Shown here piece after piece: positions 8,546 to 17,017 of a stretch of 32,031 nt of DNA. The DNA is from an uncultured Gemella sp. Its GTDB lineage: Bacteria > Bacillota > Bacilli > Staphylococcales > Gemellaceae. The notes under the pieces are model-generated. The model was given only the letters and a program-made list of their open reading frames with translations. It searched no databases and had not been told where the DNA came from. The position numbers were made by a program, and so were the translations under genes. Location: contig NZ_CAAFUZ010000070.1 in the NCBI RefSeq assembly GCF_900766305.1, positions 1 to 32,031 on the forward strand. The letters are read 5' to 3'. Position 1 is the first letter of the stretch, and every line of letters begins with the position of its first letter.

Positions 8546-8548
8546 TTA

Positions 8549-8588
8549 AAAAAATAATAGGAATCGATACTGATTCCTATTATTTTTT
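8549..8588 (+). terminator. Terminator of the Mub-like protein gene
   Basis: Perfect 17-base arms from AAAAAATAATAGGAATC to its complement around the loop GATACT, ending in a T-run. It begins 4 bases after the stop codon and could also work on the other strand. Confidence 0.88.
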
Positions 8589-8601
8589 GAAAGAAAAAGG
8601 G

Positions 8602-8627
8602 AAAGAGTATGGAAATCCATACTCTTT
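8602..8627 (-). terminator. Terminator for the convergent helical surface protein gene
   Basis: Perfect 11-base arms AAAGAGTATGG and CCATACTCTTT around AAAT. On the minus strand the stem is followed by a pyrimidine/T-rich tract. It lies 24 bases past the minus-strand stop at 8651. Confidence 0.7.
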
Positions 8628-8650
8628 AAAGTTTTTTATACACTAATTGC

Positions 8651-11600
8651 TTATTTAGAAAGTTTACGTCTTACAGCAAGACCGATTAATCCGATTAAGC
8701 TTAATCCTAGAGCTGTAGTGCTAGAAGAATTCATACCAGTGTTTGGTAATGATTTTACATTTTTAGCTTCAACTTTAGCTGGTTCTTTAACTTCAGGAGC
8801 TTTTTGTCCGAAGTCTACTCCAGGGTGAGCACTTCCAAGTTTAGATAAGTCAAATGCTGGTACTTCGTTGATAGCTGGTAAGTTTTGACTTAAGATGTCG
8901 AAAGCTTCACGTAATTCTTGACGTCTTTCAAGTAATTTAGGATCTTTATTTCCAGCATCAATAGCTTGTTGAATATCTTCTAATTCTTTTAAGACTTTTT
9001 TGATTTCAGGATTGTTAGCACCGTACTCAGGAACTTCGTTAATAGCAGGAGCAACAGCGTTCACTCCACCTTTGAATTCAGGAAGTTCTGGTTGTACAAG
9101 TGCATCACCATTTGAAGCTTCAGGTTTAGATGGTTTTGGAGCTTCTCCTTCTGGTTTGTTAGGTTCAGTAGGAGGTGTTGTATCATTCACTCCTCCGTTG
9201 AATTCAGGATCAGTAGGTTGAGTAGGTGCATTATCATCGTTAACAGCACCAGTGAATTCAGGAACTTCGTTAACAGCTGGTTCAACTCCGTTAACTCCAC
9301 CAGTAAATTCAGGTTTTTCTTCAGCTACAGGAGCATCAGCAGGATTTACCCCACCAGTGAACTCAGGTGCTTCAGCTACAGTAGGAGGTGTTGCATCATT
9401 TACTCCACCGCTAAAGTCAGATCCATTATCTCCAGTAGGAGCATCACCAGGGTTTACTCCACCTGCGAAGTCTTTTGGTTCTTCACCTTTAGGAACTTCT
9501 TTTAAGTTGTTGATATAACCTAAAGTTGCGTTGTAATCGTCAGTTAGATTGTCGATTTCATCTTTGTATGCTTTTACTACTTCGTTAACTTCGTCGAATT
9601 TAGCTTGAGCTTCATCAGCGGCAGTTTTAGCAGAAGCAACAGCTGCTTCTAATTTAGTTACAGCATCTTGTAATCCATCTTGAATAGCTTGTTCAGCATT
9701 GTTTTTCTTAGCTGTTTCAAGAGCTAGTTTAGCTTTTTCTAATGTTTCTTTTTGTTTATTTAATGCAGCAGTTTTTTCTTCTACTGCTTTAGCTTTTTCA
9801 GTAGCATCAGCTTTGTCTTTATCAGCTATTTTAGTTAATTTTTCGATTTTTTCAGCTATATCATCAGCGATATCTTGAAGTTTTTTAACGATTGGTTTAT
9901 TAGCTTCTTTGTTGTAAGCAGCATCTAATTTTTCTTTATCAGCAGCTGGAAGCTCAGATAGTGCTTTACCTTCTTGTTTTGTAGCACCGATTTCGTCTGC
10001 TTGAGGATTTTGATCTTTAGTTGCTTCAGCAGTCGTATTTTGATCTTCTAATTCTTTAGCAGCTTGAGTAGCTGTGATAACACCATCTTGGATAGCTTTT
10101 AGTAAAGCGTCTTTACCAATTGCAGCTTTAGCTTCTTCGATAGCTTTAGCTTTGTCAGTGATTTTAGCATTTTTATTAATTTCAGCTTCTGCATCTTTTT
10201 CAAGTTGATCTAAAGCAGCTTTAAGAGCTTCTAAGTTGTCTTTTTCTTCTTTTTTAAGTTCTTCAACTTTAGTTTTTGCTTTTTCAGCTTCTTCTTTAGC
10301 TTTAGCTAATTCAGCTTCTGCATCAGCTTTAGCTTTGTCTGCTACAGTTTTTGCAGTTTCAGCAGCTGTTACATCGTCAGCTTCTTTTTTAGCTTTAGTT
10401 GTAGCTTCTTCAACTTTTTTAGCTTCTTCAGCAACTTTTTTCTCTAATTCAGCAACTTTAGCGTCAGCTTCTTTTTTAGCTTCAGCAGCTTTTTCAGCTT
10501 CTGTTTTTTCTTTTGGAGCTTCAGGTGCTGGTTCTTCTTTTTTAGGTGGGTTTTTAGCTTCTTCTTCTTTAGCAGCTTTTACTTGTTCTAGAGTTTTATT
10601 GTACTCGTCAGTAAGTTTGTTTAGTTCTTCAGCATAAGCTTGAGTATCTGAAGCAGCTTTATCGAATGCGTCTTGTGCAGCTTCTTTAGCTTTTTCGATA
10701 TCTTTTACAGCTTTATCTAATAAAGTAACGATATCACTAGAAGAACCGTTGTCTTTAGCAGATTTTAAAGCTTCTTTAGCTTCTTTTAATGTATCTTCTT
10801 GTTTTTTAAGAGCTGCAGCTTTTTTATCTTCTTCAGCTTTTAATGCTTCAGCATCTTTTTTAAGAGCGTCGATTTCTTCACCTAAGTCATCAGCTTTGTC
10901 TTGTAATTTTTCTGATGCAGGACGAGCAGCATCTTCTTTTTCAGCTTTATCAATTCCAGCTTTAATATCTTTTGGAAGTTGATCTTTAGTTTTAGCTTCT
11001 TCAGCTGGAGTTGTAGCGGGTGTAGCACTATCAACTTGTTCTTTATTTCTTAATTTTTTCTCAGTTTCTTTATTAGCTTCAGCTTTTTCGTTATCATCAG
11101 CTAATTCTTTAAGAACATCACCAGCTTTTAAATCACCAGATTGAACAGCAGCTAGGATATCTTCTTTACCTAATGCTTTTTTAGCTTCTTCTTTATTTGT
11201 AATTTTAGCATCAGCATCGATATCTTTTTCTAATTGATCTAAAGCTTTTGATAAAGCATCTTTAGAATCAGCTTCTTCTTTTTTAGCGTCTTCTTCTTTT
11301 TTAGCTTCTTCTTTAGCTTTAGCGTCAGCTTCAGCAGCTTTTTCTTTAGCCGCAGCTAATTCATCATCAGCAGTTTTTTTAGCTTTTTCAGCTTCAGTTT
11401 TTGCAGTGTTAGCGTCAGCAGCTTCTTTTTTCTCAGCTTCTAGTTTAGTAGTTGCTTCAGTAGCTGCAGTAGTAGTTGTATCTACTTTTGCTTGAGCTTC
11501 AGTAACTTTTGCTTCTTTAGCTTTAGCGTCAGCTTCAGCTTGTTTAATTTCTGGACTTGTAACTTCTGATTTAGGAGTTTCAGCAGTTGTGTTTGTAGTT

Positions 11601-11761
11601 CCAGTTGCAGGTTGAGATGCTGCTGGTTGTTCTGTTGCTGTTGGTTGTGTTTCTGCAGCATGAGCTACAGCTGCTCCAGTAGTCGCAACACCGATACCAA
11701 CAAGTACAGATGCTACACCAACCTTAAATTTACGTAATGAATATTTTCTTTTTGTTATCAT
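8651..11761 (-). CDS. YSIRK-signal LPXTG alanine-rich helical surface protein
   Basis: 1036 residues. The N-terminal KYSLRKFKVGVASV signal motif (about 6-19) ends near an AVAHA cleavage site. Residues 70-760 are Ala/Lys/Glu-rich and strongly predicted to be coiled coil, with two related segments (about 165-400 and 505-757). Both run from ALDQLEKD through KxLGKED/AIGKDA, KLQDxADD and a closing DEYNKTLEQ/DDYNATLGY, so they came from an internal duplication. Between them lies a Pro-rich linker near 405-425. Seven EFxGGVN-type repeats follow (764-912), then a short helical segment, and LPNTG at 1005-1009 with a hydrophobic segment and RRKLSK tail. Sortase-anchored. The architecture recalls streptococcal M/PspC-like helical proteins, but ligand and function are unknown. 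AAGGGGA precedes the start. Confidence 0.85.
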   Translation of the reverse strand: MITKRKYSLRKFKVGVASVLVGIGVATTGAAVAHAAETQPTATEQPAASQPATGTTNTTAETPKSEVTSPEIKQAEADAKAKEAKVTEAQAKVDTTTTAATEATTKLEAEKKEAADANTAKTEAEKAKKTADDELAAAKEKAAEADAKAKEEAKKEEDAKKEEADSKDALSKALDQLEKDIDADAKITNKEEAKKALGKEDILAAVQSGDLKAGDVLKELADDNEKAEANKETEKKLRNKEQVDSATPATTPAEEAKTKDQLPKDIKAGIDKAEKEDAARPASEKLQDKADDLGEEIDALKKDAEALKAEEDKKAAALKKQEDTLKEAKEALKSAKDNGSSSDIVTLLDKAVKDIEKAKEAAQDAFDKAASDTQAYAEELNKLTDEYNKTLEQVKAAKEEEAKNPPKKEEPAPEAPKEKTEAEKAAEAKKEADAKVAELEKKVAEEAKKVEEATTKAKKEADDVTAAETAKTVADKAKADAEAELAKAKEEAEKAKTKVEELKKEEKDNLEALKAALDQLEKDAEAEINKNAKITDKAKAIEEAKAAIGKDALLKAIQDGVITATQAAKELEDQNTTAEATKDQNPQADEIGATKQEGKALSELPAADKEKLDAAYNKEANKPIVKKLQDIADDIAEKIEKLTKIADKDKADATEKAKAVEEKTAALNKQKETLEKAKLALETAKKNNAEQAIQDGLQDAVTKLEAAVASAKTAADEAQAKFDEVNEVVKAYKDEIDNLTDDYNATLGYINNLKEVPKGEEPKDFAGGVNPGDAPTGDNGSDFSGGVNDATPPTVAEAPEFTGGVNPADAPVAEEKPEFTGGVNGVEPAVNEVPEFTGAVNDDNAPTQPTDPEFNGGVNDTTPPTEPNKPEGEAPKPSKPEASNGDALVQPELPEFKGGVNAVAPAINEVPEYGANNPEIKKVLKELEDIQQAIDAGNKDPKLLERRQELREAFDILSQNLPAINEVPAFDLSKLGSAHPGVDFGQKAPEVKEPAKVEAKNVKSLPNTGMNSSSTTALGLSLIGLIGLAVRRKLSK
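9024..9472 (-). repeat. Seven EFxGGVN repeats
   Basis: Units of about 18 codons, each holding D/E-F-x-G-G/A-V-N followed by a Pro/Ala-rich spacer; the sixth spacer is enlarged to about 40 residues. They connect the helical domains to the wall anchor and could act as a flexible stalk or a small binding repeat. The DNA is degenerate between units, so they look old compared with the 468-bp repeats in the neighbour. Confidence 0.85.
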
Positions 11762-11872
11762 AAAAACAAATCCCCTTTTTCTTTAAATTATAATAATGAC
11801 TTCGTTTCTAAAATGTTCGATTTTATTTTATAAATAGAACGTTCAGAGACAATTAGTGTATTCATAATTCCT

Positions 11873-11901
11873 ATTATACTAGATAAAAAGCTATAAAACA
11901 A
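11873..11901 (-). promoter_or_regulatory. Predicted promoter of helical surface protein gene
   Basis: On the minus strand, TTGTTT (11896-11901), a 17-base spacer and a perfect TATAAT (11873-11878). It implies a leader of about 105 bases, which contains the palindrome GAACGTTC. Confidence 0.6.
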
Positions 11902-12278
11902 GGACTTTGGTAAGTTATATAAGTTTATAATTATATAGTAAACCAGAAATTATATAATTATAAATTAAATATTGTTATATTAAAAAACAAACAATAAATT
12001 ATTGAAAGATAAAATGTAAGCATATTAATAAAGAGATTTGTAAAGGTTTGAAACCTTGATAAAAATATAAATATAATTATTAATAAGAGAGCATACTTGT
12101 TTAAAAAAATTTAATATTAAATTTCTGTTACAAAATCTATGTATAGTTTAAATATTAATTTATGTAACTAAGGGAAATGGTATTTTAAAAGGAAATTTAT
12201 ATGTGATGAGATAAATAAGTGTTAAATTTTTAAAAGAATATGTAGGTTACATAAAGTATTTAATTTTTATTGAATAAA

Positions 12279-12329
12279 AGAAGAAACTCAAAAATTAAGA
12301 TGTTCGAATCTGGTTTTTGAATTTCTTCT
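12279..12329 (-). terminator. Terminator of the minus-strand OYE gene
   Basis: AGAAGAAA (12279-12286) pairs with TTTCTTCT (12322-12329), and the stem continues with TCAAAAA/TTTTTGA after one mismatch. On the minus strand it is followed by a T-rich tract. It lies 13 bases beyond the stop codon. Confidence 0.7.
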
Positions 12330-12342
12330 AAAGTATATAGTA

Positions 12343-13521
12343 TTAATAGTTTTCCTCTAATTTTCTAAATTCATCTCTAGTGTGTTGAGGTAAACTTTTA
12401 CCATAGTCCATCATAAGGACGATGTCTTTAAATGCAGCTTTTGGAATAGCTAGACGTTCTATGTCTTCAACACCAACATCTAGATTTATATCTTCTATAT
12501 GATTTGATTTTAGTTTTTCTACAAAGTCTGGTTCTGCGACAAATGGTGAAGATAATCCGATCATATCTGCGTGTAATATAGCTGTTTCACATTTTTCTAC
12601 AGTATTTATACCACCTGATGCGATTAATGGAATTCTTCCATTCAAGTGTTCATAGACAACCTCGTTAATAAGGCGACCGTGATGTGGCCCTTCAGCGCGT
12701 ACTGTGTTTAGATAAATATTTTGTCCCCAGCTGGCAATGGCCATGTATGATAGAGGGACTCTTTCTAACAACCAATCTGTAAGTTGATTAAATTCTTCAA
12801 CAGTATAACCAACTTCTTCACCACGTGTTTCTTCAGGTGTTGCACGGTAACCGAAGATAAAGTCTTTCGGTGCTTCTTTTTTGATTACTTCATATACATC
12901 TTCAAAAACTTCAAGGATTAAGCGCGAGCGATTTTCTAATGTATCCACTCCGTATTCGTCATGACGTTCATTAGAGAAGGTAGAGAAGAATGTTTGTAAT
13001 AGAAGACGTTGTGCACTAGAAATTTCTAACCCATCGAAACCAGCTGCAATAGCACGACTTGCAGCACGTTTGTAATCTTCTCTTATTTTTTGTATATCTT
13101 CTATAGAAAGAGGATGGACGATATGTTCTACAGGTGAGTTAAGTTCCATATAACTTGGACCGACAGCACGTTTATTAGTAGTAACGTAGTGGTTAGCGAA
13201 GCGCCCTGCATGTGTTAACTGAAGAATAGCCTTTGCCCCGCCAGATTTCATAGCCTTTGCCATTTTTTTAAGTCCAGGAATACATGCATCATCATGAACA
13301 CTAAAACCATATTCAAAAAGTTGACCTTCAAGATTTATATAAGCGGCTCCGGTAATCTGTAAAGGCGCTGTGTTTTTTCGTCTTTCGGCATAAAGAAGAT
13401 CTTCCTCTGTAATGAATCCTTCGGCAGTAGAAGAGTTCGTAGTCATAGGCGAAAGAACGAAGCGATTTTCTAGTTCTATTCCGTTAGCCAGTTTAACAGG
13501 TGTTAATAATTTTGATTTCAT
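12343..13521 (-). CDS. Old yellow enzyme-like FMN oxidoreductase, SirTM-locus type (paralogue 1)
   Basis: 392 residues from the ATG at 13521, which has AAAGGGGT at the right distance; an upstream in-frame ATG at 13554 has no ribosome site. TIM-barrel NAD(P)H-dependent flavin oxidoreductase. FMN-site blocks are SPMTTNSS (about 24-31), GAAYINLEGQ (58-67) and ILQLTHAGR (99-107), with GGINT and the phosphate-binding region near 300. The usual OYE HxAH/HxAN substrate pair is replaced by EISSAQRL (166-173), so it may not reduce classical enones. Its C-terminal 50 residues are identical to the paralogue at 17018. It is divergent from the LLM-SirTM-lplA operon and probably part of the same system. 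The true substrate is unknown. Confidence 0.88.
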   Translation of the reverse strand: MKSKLLTPVKLANGIELENRFVLSPMTTNSSTAEGFITEEDLLYAERRKNTAPLQITGAAYINLEGQLFEYGFSVHDDACIPGLKKMAKAMKSGGAKAILQLTHAGRFANHYVTTNKRAVGPSYMELNSPVEHIVHPLSIEDIQKIREDYKRAASRAIAAGFDGLEISSAQRLLLQTFFSTFSNERHDEYGVDTLENRSRLILEVFEDVYEVIKKEAPKDFIFGYRATPEETRGEEVGYTVEEFNQLTDWLLERVPLSYMAIASWGQNIYLNTVRAEGPHHGRLINEVVYEHLNGRIPLIASGGINTVEKCETAILHADMIGLSSPFVAEPDFVEKLKSNHIEDINLDVGVEDIERLAIPKAAFKDIVLMMDYGKSLPQHTRDEFRKLEENY

Positions 13522-13702
13522 AAAAAATACCCCTTTAAGCAATGTAAATAACATACAGCTAGAACCAATATATAAGCGATAAGAAATGAAGTACTAAACT
13601 CTGTAGCAACTTCTCTTTTATTTATGTAAATCTATAAAAGTTAAATAGATTAAATCACCATAATTTTTTTATAAAAAATTTAAACTAGTGGTGCTAGGTG
13701 CC

Positions 13703-13730
13703 TGTACTTTTACTGAAAATGTGTTATAAT
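13703..13730 (+). promoter_or_regulatory. Predicted promoter of the LLM-SirTM-lplA operon
   Basis: TGTACT (13703-13708), a 16-base spacer and TATAAT (13725-13730). A TG one base upstream of the hexamer makes an extended -10. The transcript would have a leader of about 235 bases before the first recognised gene. Confidence 0.55.
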
Positions 13731-13802
13731 AAGTTTGTAGTTTCAGAAAAGGTTTTCTTACAATTTATTATATCAGATTATTAGACGAATAAAAAGGTGA
13801 AA

Positions 13803-13850
13803 ATGAATTTAAGAATAGATAAATTTTTTACTAGCCTTATAAAAAAATAA
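13803..13850 (+). CDS. Possible 15-residue leader peptide (or gene remnant)
   Basis: A tiny frame MNLRIDKFFTSLIKK with AAGGTG a few bases upstream, inside the predicted leader of the LLM-SirTM operon. It is short, basic and amphipathic. The opening residues also recall the start of RsuA-type pseudouridine synthases (RxDKF), so it might be a decayed gene end. Coding status is unproven. Confidence 0.25.
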   Translation: MNLRIDKFFTSLIKK

Positions 13851-13971
13851 GTATTAAGCATAATAAAAATGTAAGAAGAGGGATGACCTGGTAAAATCAA
13901 TTTCTCCGAAATCATGATTTTTGAGTCAATTCCAAATATAAAATAAATGTAAAACATAAGAGGATAATAAT

Positions 13972-14964
13972 ATGAAACTTAGTATTTTAGATTATGCTAT
14001 TGTAGATGAAGGAAAGAATGCGATAGAGGCTATAGAAGAGAGTACAGAACTAGCTCGCCTAGCTGAAAAACTAGGTTATAGTCGTTTTTGGATGGCTGAG
14101 CATCATCAGGTTCCAGCCTTAGCTAGTAGTAGCCCAGAATTATTAATGTTGCACCTTCTTCAAAATACAGAAAAGATACAAATAGGTTCAGGTGGGATAA
14201 TGATTCCTCACTATTCACCGTATAAAATTAGCGAATGGATCAAACTTCTAAGTGCTCTATATCCAAATAGGGTGAATCTTGGGATAGGGAATAATCCTGG
14301 GACCAAAGCAGTTCAGACGTTGATGGATACGACACCTATAACAAGAGAAGAGTACAATGATAGCTGTAGAGAATTACTAGAACTTCTTACAGGAACTGAA
14401 ACACTAGTTCAACCACCAGAAGCGAAGGTCGATCCTATGTGGTTATTATCTACTAGTGAAAAGAGTGCGAATCTAGCCGCGGAGCTAGGACAAAACTACG
14501 TGTATGGTCTATTCTTTAATCAGGCTGTAGATTATATAGAAACAGCAAAAAGATGTTTAAATACTTATCGTACTAAAATGCGTGAACAACAAAAAACACC
14601 ACAAGACGTGGTTGCGGTATTTATTGCGATAGGGGAAGATGAACAGGAGGCAAAAGACTTAGTACGCTGTTTGGATGTCTGGCTTCTTGGTAAGAAAGAA
14701 TTTACAGAATTTGATAGATTTCCTAGTATACAAACAGCTAAAAACTATAAGATTAGTGAAGCGGATATAGAAAAAGTAGAAAAAAACAGAACGCGTTTAG
14801 TTTGGGGTACGAAGGAAACGGTGATAGAAAAACTTAAAAACTTAACTACGGAGTTCGAATTAGAAGAGTTGATGTGTATACCTTTAGTACCAACGATAGA
14901 AAGAAGAAAAAATATTATTGAGATTTTAGCTAAAGAGCTAATGGAAAAAGAGGAGAAAAATTAA
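13972..14964 (+). CDS. Luciferase-like (LLM class) flavin-dependent oxidoreductase
   Basis: 330 residues, a typical length for the MsnO8/LuxA-like group. It opens with the strand MKLSILDYA, followed by [26 protein letters not shown] (about 30-55) and [20 protein letters not shown] (about 71-90), hallmarks of the TIM-barrel F420/FMN fold. SD-like AGAGGA precedes the ATG. Its TAA stop overlaps the SirTM start by one base (TAATG), so the two are probably translationally coupled. LLM proteins occur in extended SirTM/lipoyl operons. The substrate is unknown; a redox role linked to the lipoyl carrier is an inference from context. Confidence 0.88.
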   Translation: MKLSILDYAIVDEGKNAIEAIEESTELARLAEKLGYSRFWMAEHHQVPALASSSPELLMLHLLQNTEKIQIGSGGIMIPHYSPYKISEWIKLLSALYPNRVNLGIGNNPGTKAVQTLMDTTPITREEYNDSCRELLELLTGTETLVQPPEAKVDPMWLLSTSEKSANLAAELGQNYVYGLFFNQAVDYIETAKRCLNTYRTKMREQQKTPQDVVAVFIAIGEDEQEAKDLVRCLDVWLLGKKEFTEFDRFPSIQTAKNYKISEADIEKVEKNRTRLVWGTKETVIEKLKNLTTEFELEELMCIPLVPTIERRKNIIEILAKELMEKEEKN

Positions 14965-15836
14965 TGACTTGGAAGGCGATAGAGTTAGAAGAAAACAATG
15001 CCGAAAAACTAGCACAGTTAATAGAAGAAGCTGAGGCGATAGTCATAGGAATAGGAGCTGGAATGTCAGCTGCGGATGGTTTTACTTATATTGGAGAGAG
15101 ATTTACGAGTAACTTTAAAGATTTTGTAGAAAAATATAAGTTTTTAGATATGTTACAGGCGAGTCTGTTTGATTTTCCGAGTTCGCAAGAATATTGGGCA
15201 TTCCAAAGTCGTTTCGTCTTGCTAAATTACTTTGATCAACCTGTAGGTGCGAGTTATTTAGCATTAAAAAATATCCTAAAGGATAAAAATTATCATATCA
15301 TTACGACAAATGCCGATAATGCTTTTGATGTTGCGGGTTATGATATGGATAAAGTATTCCATATTCAAGGGAAGTATGGACTTATGCAGTGCAGTAAGCA
15401 TTGCCATGCGAAGACTTACCAAGATGAAGCTTTAATGCGTAAACTGGCTGTGGAACAGGAAAATATGGAAGTTGACTATAGATCTATTCCACTTTGTCCA
15501 GAATGTGGAGCGCCGCTTGAGGTCAATAAGCGTAATGCTGAAAAAGGAATGGTAGAAGATCCAATTTTTTTCGAACATCTTGATAAATACAATGAATTTT
15601 TAGAAAATAATCGTGATAAGAAAACATTGTTTATCGAAATAGGAGTAGGGTTTACGACACCTCAGTTTATAAAATATCCATTTTATAGAGAACTTGATAA
15701 AAATCCAGATGCTTTAATGGTTACTATGAATCAGAAGAAATATCAATTCCCAGAAAGAATTGCTTCTAGAGTATTGTGGTTTAACCAAAATAGTAAGGAC
15801 TTAACTTTAAAAGTTGAAGAGTTGTTGGAAAAATAG
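14964..15836 (+). CDS. SirTM-class (macrodomain-linked) protein ADP-ribosyltransferase sirtuin
   Basis: 290 residues. Rossmann-fold sirtuin with [12 protein letters not shown] (29-40), [10 protein letters not shown] (113-122) and a zinc site from C143, C147, C178 and C181 (CSKHC and CPEC). The canonical catalytic His of deacetylase sirtuins is absent: the block reads FHIQGKYG with Gln135. This matches the SirTM class, for which Asn118 and Gln137 of the S. pyogenes enzyme are important; Asn116 and Gln135 here keep the same spacing. The family ADP-ribosylates lipoylated GcvH-L and lacks ordinary deacylase activity. The start overlaps the LLM stop. lplA-type ligases follow directly and GcvH-L lies 5 kb on, as expected, but no macrodomain gene is present. 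Confidence 0.92.
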   Translation: MTWKAIELEENNAEKLAQLIEEAEAIVIGIGAGMSAADGFTYIGERFTSNFKDFVEKYKFLDMLQASLFDFPSSQEYWAFQSRFVLLNYFDQPVGASYLALKNILKDKNYHIITTNADNAFDVAGYDMDKVFHIQGKYGLMQCSKHCHAKTYQDEALMRKLAVEQENMEVDYRSIPLCPECGAPLEVNKRNAEKGMVEDPIFFEHLDKYNEFLENNRDKKTLFIEIGVGFTTPQFIKYPFYRELDKNPDALMVTMNQKKYQFPERIASRVLWFNQNSKDLTLKVEELLEK

Positions 15837-15962
15837 TGTGGATTAGAATTTCTATTAGATAACTCTAAACATAGTACAATGCGCATAAATTTCGCGCGAT
15901 ATAATTTAATATTAGCTAAAAAAATACATTAACAAAAATTAACAAATAAAGGAGAAAGAATT

Positions 15963-16985
15963 ATGTATTTAATAGAACCAATTAGAAACGGAAAATATTT
16001 ACCAGATGGAGCGCTAGTAATGGCGATGCAAGTTTACGTGCTTAACAACATCGATATCGATGAGACTGTAATCTTCCCATATTACTGCGAACCAAAAGTA
16101 GAAATCGGATTATTCCAAAATGCTGAAACTGAAGTAAACCACGACTACATGAAAGAAAAAGATATTATCCTAGTTCGTCGTGATACAGGTGGTGGAGCTG
16201 TGTACGTTGATAATGGTGCTGTTAACGTATGTTTCTTAATGCCTGGGGATACTGATGTATATGGAAACTACAAAAAATTCTATCAACCAGCAGTAGATGT
16301 ACTTCACAGCTTAGGAGCTACAGAAGTTGAACAAAGAGGTCGTAATGACTTAACTGCTCGTGGTAAAAAAGTAAGTGGAGCTGCGATGACATTAGTTCGT
16401 GGTAAAATCTACGGAGGATATTCATTACTTCTTGATGTAAACTACGAAGCGATGGTTAATGCTTTAACTCCAAACCGTAAAAAAATCGAATCAAAAGGTA
16501 TTGAATCAGTAAGAGCACGTGTAATGGGTATGCGTGAACTATTAAAACCTGAATACCAAAACGTAACAATCGATGAGTTCAAAAACTTAATTATCTGCGG
16601 ATTAATGGGAATCGAAGATATTAAAGATGCGAAAAGATATGAACTTACTGATGAAGACTGGGCTGCAATTGAAAAATTAGCAGATGAAAAATACCGTAAC
16701 TGGGATTGGAACTACGGAAAATCACCACGTTACAACTACAACCGTGATGCTCACCTTGCGATTGGAACAGTTGATTTCAGCTTAGAAGTTGAAGAAGGAC
16801 GTATTACAAAAGCGAAAATTTACGGAGACTTCTTCGGTAAAGGTAACGTACGTGACGTAGAAGAAAAACTTATCGGAGTAAGAGTAAAAGAAGAAGACTT
16901 ACTAGAAGCATTAGGAAGCGTTGATTTAACTCACTACTTCGGAAATGTAGAAGCTAAAGAATTAGTAGATTTAATCTTAAGCTAG
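15963..16985 (+). CDS. lplA: Lipoate-protein ligase, LplA2 type (paralogue 1)
   Basis: 340 residues. It attaches lipoate (or octanoate) to a carrier lysine using ATP. Motifs are LVRRDTGGGAVY (70-81), GRNDL (126-130), the catalytic lysine in GKKVSGAAMT (134-143, Lys136) and GGYSLLLD. The C-terminal accessory domain runs from about 250. The opening MYLIEPIRNG matches the LplA2 type found next to SirTM, so GcvH-L is the probable substrate. GGAG precedes the ATG; the gap to SirTM is 126 bases and to OYE 2 is 32. Codon choice is unusual beside its neighbours: AAC, TAC and TTC dominate, as in highly expressed genes of A/T-rich Firmicutes, whereas paralogue 2 uses T-ending codons. Confidence 0.93.
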   Translation: MYLIEPIRNGKYLPDGALVMAMQVYVLNNIDIDETVIFPYYCEPKVEIGLFQNAETEVNHDYMKEKDIILVRRDTGGGAVYVDNGAVNVCFLMPGDTDVYGNYKKFYQPAVDVLHSLGATEVEQRGRNDLTARGKKVSGAAMTLVRGKIYGGYSLLLDVNYEAMVNALTPNRKKIESKGIESVRARVMGMRELLKPEYQNVTIDEFKNLIICGLMGIEDIKDAKRYELTDEDWAAIEKLADEKYRNWDWNYGKSPRYNYNRDAHLAIGTVDFSLEVEEGRITKAKIYGDFFGKGNVRDVEEKLIGVRVKEEDLLEALGSVDLTHYFGNVEAKELVDLILS

Positions 16986-17017
16986 TTATACAAACTATGT
17001 AAAAGAGGTGTGAGTTT

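Larger units (their letters stand above)
11762..12342. other. Intergenic region between helical surface protein and OYE gene
   Basis: 581 bases. The left 140 hold a leader and promoter for the surface protein; the right 64 hold a terminator for the OYE gene. The middle (about 11902-12278) is A/T rich. It contains 9-base inverted arms TTATGTAAC (12160-12168) and GTTACATAA (12246-12254) but no credible open reading frame. Confidence 0.55.
13522..13971. other. Divergent intergenic region between OYE 1 and LLM gene
   Basis: About 450 bases. It contains one good plus-strand promoter (13703-13730), a possible 15-codon leader frame (13803-13850) and a weak 7-base stem (AAAATCA/TGATTTT) at about 13894-13922. 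No minus-strand promoter of comparable quality was found. The long leader before the LLM start suggests post-initiation control, but no known riboswitch was recognised. Confidence 0.5.

Noticed and set aside
9000..10982. Plus-strand Ser/Ala/Thr-rich frames opposite the helical surface protein
   Set aside because: Their composition is the mirror of Ala/Lys/Glu codons and EFxGGVN repeats on the other strand; they are shadows, not genes.
13522..13554. Upstream ATG for OYE 1
   Set aside because: No Shine-Dalgarno site is present, and the extra 11 residues are absent from the paralogue; the ATG at 13521 has AAAGGGGT.
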